From contig NZ_CP107913.1 of assembly GCF_036014115.1 (NCBI RefSeq), positions 8,884,501 through 8,948,500 on the forward strand: a DNA stretch of 64,000 nucleotides, read 5' to 3'. The stretch's first letter is position 1. Every line of letters begins with the position of its first letter. Shown here piece by piece: positions 60,244 to 64,000 of the stretch. This DNA comes from Streptomyces sp. NBC_00448 (lineage in GTDB: Bacteria; Actinomycetota; Actinomycetes; Streptomycetales; Streptomycetaceae). The position numbers and the translations under genes are program-made. The notes below the pieces were generated by a model, which searched no databases, was not told the origin of the DNA, and saw nothing but the letters and a program-made list of their open reading frames with translations.

Positions 60244-62841
60244 TCAGCGCCGGGTGGTGAGGGCGTAGAGGTTGCCGTCGTAGGCGGTGACGAGGAGGAG
60301 GTGGTCGGCGACGGCGGGAGTGCCGTCGACGGGGGCGCCGATGTCGACGGCGGCGCGCCTGGCGCCGGTGGCCTTGTCGAAGGCGTAGAGGAAGCCGTCC
60401 ATGGAGCCGATCCACACCAGGTCGCCGGCGACGGTCGGGGAGGAGACGATCGCGGCGCCGGTCATCACGCTCCACTTCTGGCCGCCGGTGGCCTTGTCGA
60501 CGGCGGTGACCCGGCCGTCGGTGAACCCGACGTAGACCGTGGTGCCGTCGACCGCCGGGGAGGAGCCCATCTGCGCGGCCTCGTGCACGGAGGGGCCGGT
60601 GGAGGTGAAGCGCCACTTCTCGGCGGCGGTGGTGGCGTCGCGGGCGACCAGGATGTTGCCGAACGCGCCCGCGTACGCGGTGTCGCCGTCGACGGCGGGC
60701 GTGGAGTGGGTCAGGGCGCCGAGCTGGCTGGAGGCAGCGAGGCGGGTACCGGTGGCCCGGTCCAGGATGACGAGCTCGGAGGGGTTGGAGTTGATGTAGA
60801 CCTTGTCGCCGACCACGGTGGGGGCGGTGCTGTTCCACCAGCCGCCGTCCAGGGGCGCCGACCACAGGACGCGGCCGCTGAGGGCGTCGATGGCGCTGCA
60901 CTGGGGGGTCGCCCCGTAGCCGATGGCGTACACGGTGGTGTCCACGACGGTGGGGGAGGTGTACGCCCAGCCGCCGAGGGTGGCGTTGACGCCGGGCAGC
61001 ATCAGGCTCCAACGCTGCTTTCCGGTACGGGCGTCGACCGCGTGCAGCAGGCCGTGGACCTCGGTGGCGTAGACGGTGTCGGCGCTGACCGCGGGGGTGC
61101 CCTGGATCTGTGAGCGGGTGGGGAAGCGCCACAACTGCCCGCCGGTGGCGGTGTCGACGGCGACCAGGCCGTTGCCGGCTTCGGCGTCGTTGTCCCAAGT
61201 GCCCCAGTAGGCCACGCCGGAGGCGATGACCGGGGAGCTCATGACGGTGGCGGCGCCGGAGCGGTGGCTCCACAGGAGGTCCAGCTCGGGGCCGACCCGG
61301 CCGGCGGCGATGCCGGTGTGGGCGGGGCCGCCGTGGAACTGCTGCAGCTCGGGCCGGTTGGCGACGGCGGGAACCGCGGCGGGCGCGGCGGTGACGGTGA
61401 AGGTGGTCTCCGCGCTCCAGGCGGTGTTGCCGCGGGCGTGGACGCGCAGTTGCGCGGTGTGCCGCCCGAGGCCGAGCTGCTTGGTGTTCCAGGGGGCGGA
61501 CCAGGTGAACAGGCCGGTGCGCATCAGGTCGTTCCAGCCGCCGCGGTCGTCGACGCGGAAGCGGACCCACTCGATCTCGGCCGAGGTGTCGAACACGTTG
61601 ACCTGGAAGTCGGTGCGCGTGCGGGCGACGGTCTGCCCGGGCAGGGGGTTGAGGAACGCGGTGCGGCGCTCGTAGTCGTAGGGCCGGAAAGTGCTCCTGA
61701 CCCCCTTGGTGGTGACCGCGAACTCGCGGTAGCCCATCGGGCTCTGGTCGTCGTTGTAGTTCGACGAACTGGTGTTGTACTGCACCGTGTTGGGCGCGAT
61801 GCGCTCGGAGACGTAGTTCGCGTGGCTGTGGCCGTTGAGCAGCGTGCGCGGTCCGTAGGGGGCCAGCGCGTCGAGGTACGACTGGAGTTGGACGGTGGAG
61901 CCGCCGGCCGCGGGGGTGTCCCAGGGCTCGTGGGTGGCCACGATCAGCTTCTTCATCCGGCCCTTGGAGTCCCGCGCGTGCAGCTTCAGATCCTGCTGGA
62001 GCCAGGCGAGTTGCTCGGCGACACCGAAGCCGCCGTTGTTCTCCAGCACGACGAAGTGGCAGCCGCGGTAGTCGAAGGAGTACCACTCCGGGCCCAGGTA
62101 GGAGCGGTAACGGTCGGTGCCCAACGAGCCGCCGCCACCGTGGTCGTGGTTGCCGACGACCGGCCACACCGGCAGCGGCGAGTTCTTCAACGCGGCCAGC
62201 AGCCCCTGGAACATCCCGTCCGCGCCGTCGAAGGACAGGTCGCCGGTGTTCAGGATGAACGCGGGAGCGGCCGTCAGCGCGCCGATCTGCTCCAGGTAGC
62301 GGCTGATCCGGCCGATCGCGGCACCCTTGTCGTCGCTCGGCGGCTCGGGGATGTCGATGGTGTTCACATGGGTGTCGGAGATCTGGGTGAAGGTGAACGC
62401 GCTGCCGCCGGCGGCGTGGTCGCGGTCGAGACCGAAGTCGGCGGTCACCTGGGAACCGGCGCTCAGGGCGCCGACCCGGCGGTAGAAGCGGGGGACGCGG
62501 TACTGGTCGAGCGGCGCGGTGCAGCCGTCGGGCACGCAGATGAAGACGATGGTCTGCGCGCGGCGGCCCGGGTCCACGCTCAGGTGGTACGCCCCGTCGC
62601 GGTCGGTCAGGACGGTCTGCACCCCGTCGCTGACGGCGACCCCCGCGATGCCGGGGTTGCCGTGGCCCGCCGTCCCGTTCTTCCTGCGGTCCAGGTACAC
62701 CACCCCCGAAACCGTCGCGGTGGCGCCGGAGTCGGCGGCCGCCGACCCGCTCAGCGCCGGGGAGATGTCCAAGGTGAGCGCGGCGGCCGCGGCGGCGCCC
62801 GCGCCCATCAACGTACGTCGGGTCATGTCGTGGTTGCACAT
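60244..62841 (-). CDS. Tat-exported metallophosphatase with PQQ-type propeller
   Basis: 865 residues. Tat signal TRRTLMGAGAAAAAALTL near residues 7-24. The calcineurin-like phosphoesterase core (about 80-400) has ISDTHVNT, NTGDLSFDGADG, VVGNHDHGGGG, ATHEPWDT and LNGHSHANYV, a complete two-metal site. After an Ig-like spacer the C-terminal 370 residues form eight PQQ/WD-like blades (GLVAVDTATGGQLWRFPT, HAVDARTGKQRWSLMLPG, AFDKATGARRAAVDI). GGGGACC precedes ATG 62841; ATG 62826 is an alternative. Such fusions occur in actinomycetes; phosphodiester or phosphomonoester substrate unknown. Confidence 0.9.
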   Translation of the reverse strand: MCNHDMTRRTLMGAGAAAAAALTLDISPALSGSAAADSGATATVSGVVYLDRRKNGTAGHGNPGIAGVAVSDGVQTVLTDRDGAYHLSVDPGRRAQTIVFICVPDGCTAPLDQYRVPRFYRRVGALSAGSQVTADFGLDRDHAAGGSAFTFTQISDTHVNTIDIPEPPSDDKGAAIGRISRYLEQIGALTAAPAFILNTGDLSFDGADGMFQGLLAALKNSPLPVWPVVGNHDHGGGGSLGTDRYRSYLGPEWYSFDYRGCHFVVLENNGGFGVAEQLAWLQQDLKLHARDSKGRMKKLIVATHEPWDTPAAGGSTVQLQSYLDALAPYGPRTLLNGHSHANYVSERIAPNTVQYNTSSSNYNDDQSPMGYREFAVTTKGVRSTFRPYDYERRTAFLNPLPGQTVARTRTDFQVNVFDTSAEIEWVRFRVDDRGGWNDLMRTGLFTWSAPWNTKQLGLGRHTAQLRVHARGNTAWSAETTFTVTAAPAAVPAVANRPELQQFHGGPAHTGIAAGRVGPELDLLWSHRSGAATVMSSPVIASGVAYWGTWDNDAEAGNGLVAVDTATGGQLWRFPTRSQIQGTPAVSADTVYATEVHGLLHAVDARTGKQRWSLMLPGVNATLGGWAYTSPTVVDTTVYAIGYGATPQCSAIDALSGRVLWSAPLDGGWWNSTAPTVVGDKVYINSNPSELVILDRATGTRLAASSQLGALTHSTPAVDGDTAYAGAFGNILVARDATTAAEKWRFTSTGPSVHEAAQMGSSPAVDGTTVYVGFTDGRVTAVDKATGGQKWSVMTGAAIVSSPTVAGDLVWIGSMDGFLYAFDKATGARRAAVDIGAPVDGTPAVADHLLLVTAYDGNLYALTTRR

Positions 62842-63039
62842 GGTCCCCACCCTCGGCCGCACCGGCGTAGCCCCCGCGAGGAGCGGCGAACCGGCGCGTG
62901 AACAGCCTCTGAAATCTGGACTAGACCCGTTATCGCTCCGTTATGGAATGGGCGGACGCCGAGGTGCGGTGGACGGAACAAGTTGGCCCTGGGCGCAAGG
63001 TGTTTGGTCGTGCGGGGGTGCGGTGGGGGCGGCGCGAGG

Positions 63040-64000
63040 TCACACCCAGCCGCGGCGGGCGGCGGCCAGGGCGGCCTGGAAGCGGGTGGTCGCGCCGAGG
63101 GCGGTCATCAGGGCCTGGATGCGCCGCTGCGTGGTGCGCGGGCTCCACCCCTGGGTTCTGGCGATCGCGGCGTCGGTCAGCCCGGAGGTGAGGAGCATGA
63201 GCAGGGTCCTGGTCTCCTCGCTCGGCGCAGCCGACGCCCCGGCGATCCCGGCGATCCCGGCCCCCGGCGCCTCCACGGCTCCCGCGGCCCCCTGCGACAG
63301 CCCCGGCCCGCCCGCGCCGAGCGGCACCGCCCGGTCCCACTCCGCCTCGAACAGCGCCTCCAGCGCCGCCAGGATCGGGGACGGGTGGACCAGGTACGCC
63401 GCGGAGTGCCCGCCGGCCGACAGGCTGAACGGGATGAGCGCCGCCACGTCGTCGCGTATGACGAGCTTCAACGGCAACTCGCCGCGCACCCGCGCCTGTT
63501 CACCGGCCTGCACGCTCGGCAGGATGTCGTCGAGGAGCCGGCCCGGCCACGCCACCGCGTCACGCGAGTAGATCACCCGGTGTGCCATCCCGATGCGCTG
63601 CCGCCGCAGCTGGTGCTGGAGGTTGCTGCCCGGCCGGTCGATGTACGGCGGCAGGTCGAACGCCCGCACCTCGCGCTCCGCCTCGTTGATCAGCCGTCCG
63701 GCGGCCGCGCTGATGTCGTCACGGTGGGTGAGCAACTCCACCGCGATGTCAGGGTCGTTGATGCGCAGCGCCTCGCGGTGCGTCTCCGCGAGGCGCTGCA
63801 CCAGCGTGCGCGCCGCGTCGAGCCGGCGCTGCCGCTCCTGGATCAGCGCGGTGACCGCGACGTCCGGCGGGGCGGCGGTGAAGCGCGGCGGCCTGCCGCC
63901 GGCCCGGGTCGCGAGGCCCTTGGCGACCAGCGCCGCGAGCACCTTCGCGACGGCGGCGGTGCTGCCGCCGGACGCCTCGGCCAGCTCCGAGGCGCTGGAC
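63040..64000 (-). CDS. TrmB-like/LuxR-type regulator, partial at right edge
   Basis: About 320 residues visible, open to base 64000. N-terminal winged helix (SSASELAEASGGSTAAVAKV then LAALVAKGLATRAGG) is of TrmB/ROK type, a central helical and effector region follows, and the C-terminus is a LuxR/GerE helix-turn-helix (RTLLMLLTSGLTDAAIARTQ, then GWSPRTTQRRIQALM). A fusion of the two DNA-binding types is seen in actinobacterial helix-turn-helix proteins. A Gly/Ala linker precedes the last domain. The start lies outside the window. Confidence 0.8.
   Translation of the reverse strand, partial: SSASELAEASGGSTAAVAKVLAALVAKGLATRAGGRPPRFTAAPPDVAVTALIQERQRRLDAARTLVQRLAETHREALRINDPDIAVELLTHRDDISAAAGRLINEAEREVRAFDLPPYIDRPGSNLQHQLRRQRIGMAHRVIYSRDAVAWPGRLLDDILPSVQAGEQARVRGELPLKLVIRDDVAALIPFSLSAGGHSAAYLVHPSPILAALEALFEAEWDRAVPLGAGGPGLSQGAAGAVEAPGAGIAGIAGASAAPSEETRTLLMLLTSGLTDAAIARTQGWSPRTTQRRIQALMTALGATTRFQAALAAARRGWV

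Noticed and set aside
1..64000. CRISPR array
   Set aside because: No set of equal direct repeats with unique spacers of regular length was seen; the 23-bp tandem units at 43952-44112 have no spacers.
1..64000. Insertion sequence or transposase gene
   Set aside because: No DDE or serine recombinase-like protein is present in any frame that looks coding.

Overview
The window looks like chromosomal DNA of a Streptomyces-like actinomycete (Streptomycetaceae). It is very GC-rich with strong third-position bias, GTG starts are frequent, and the gene families (Ku with a Lys/Ala-rich tail next to a LigD polymerase, SpoIIE-type phosphatase, XRE-TPR regulators, HxlR/TetR/GntR regulators, Tat-exported glycosidases) are typical of that group. 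Assignments come from reading translations, motifs and repeats; no database search was run.

Layout. 1-981: N-terminal part of a CitA/DcuS-like sensor kinase cut by the left edge. 1280-4116: SsuBCA-like ABC importer. 4222-6053: acetyltransferase and quinone-oxidoreductase-like pair. 6197-9657: polar amino-acid ABC importer on the minus strand, preceded by a promoter, a 36-residue leader peptide ending in an RHIDLLRVSSALC motif and a hairpin, which looks like a cysteine-responsive attenuator. 9722-12285: TetR/EmrB-QacA efflux pair with terminator and operator. 12317-14220: Ku and LigD-polymerase, divergent across 38 bp (end joining). 14316-17443: stress/hydrolase genes and an AraC regulator.

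17444-21828 is an accessory patch of visibly lower GC: a broken phage-type HNH gene, a RibD-like deaminase with a decayed reductase half overlapping an XRE-TPR regulator, tandem GGGGTTCCCC operators, an RsbW-like ATPase, and a small XRE gene overlapping a small orphan. 21859-25385 holds DUF779, two small membrane-type proteins, an epoxide-hydrolase-like protein and its divergent HxlR regulator.

25581-46342 is the dominant feature, a secreted glycan-degradation locus: three GH92 alpha-mannosidases, one rhamnosidase-like (GH78-type) protein, one GH59 galactocerebrosidase-like enzyme with an NPCBM domain, and a Tat-exported beta-helix protein, with a SpoIIE phosphatase between them. Two GH92 genes carry the same palindrome (TGACAACGTTGTCA) just downstream of their promoters; two further LacI-type palindromes precede the rhamnosidase-like and beta-helix genes. 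Strong hairpin terminators separate the units. The expected role is stripping mannose and other sugars from glycoproteins, mannans or glycolipids outside the cell; no sugar importer or LacI regulator lies inside the window.

46361-51003 is a probable amide or ureide catabolic unit: NCS1 permease with an unusual Cys-rich cytoplasmic tail, GntR regulator, AtzE-like amidase with a poly-Thr start, and an AtzG/DUF4089-like small protein. 51134-64000 carries two MFS pumps, a YciO/Sua5 gene whose 3' end is duplicated as a 34-bp direct repeat 382 bp downstream, a lipoprotein hydrolase, a LysR/MFS divergon, an atypical tRNA-Trp, a secreted metallophosphatase fused to a PQQ-type propeller, and a TrmB/LuxR-like regulator cut by the right edge.
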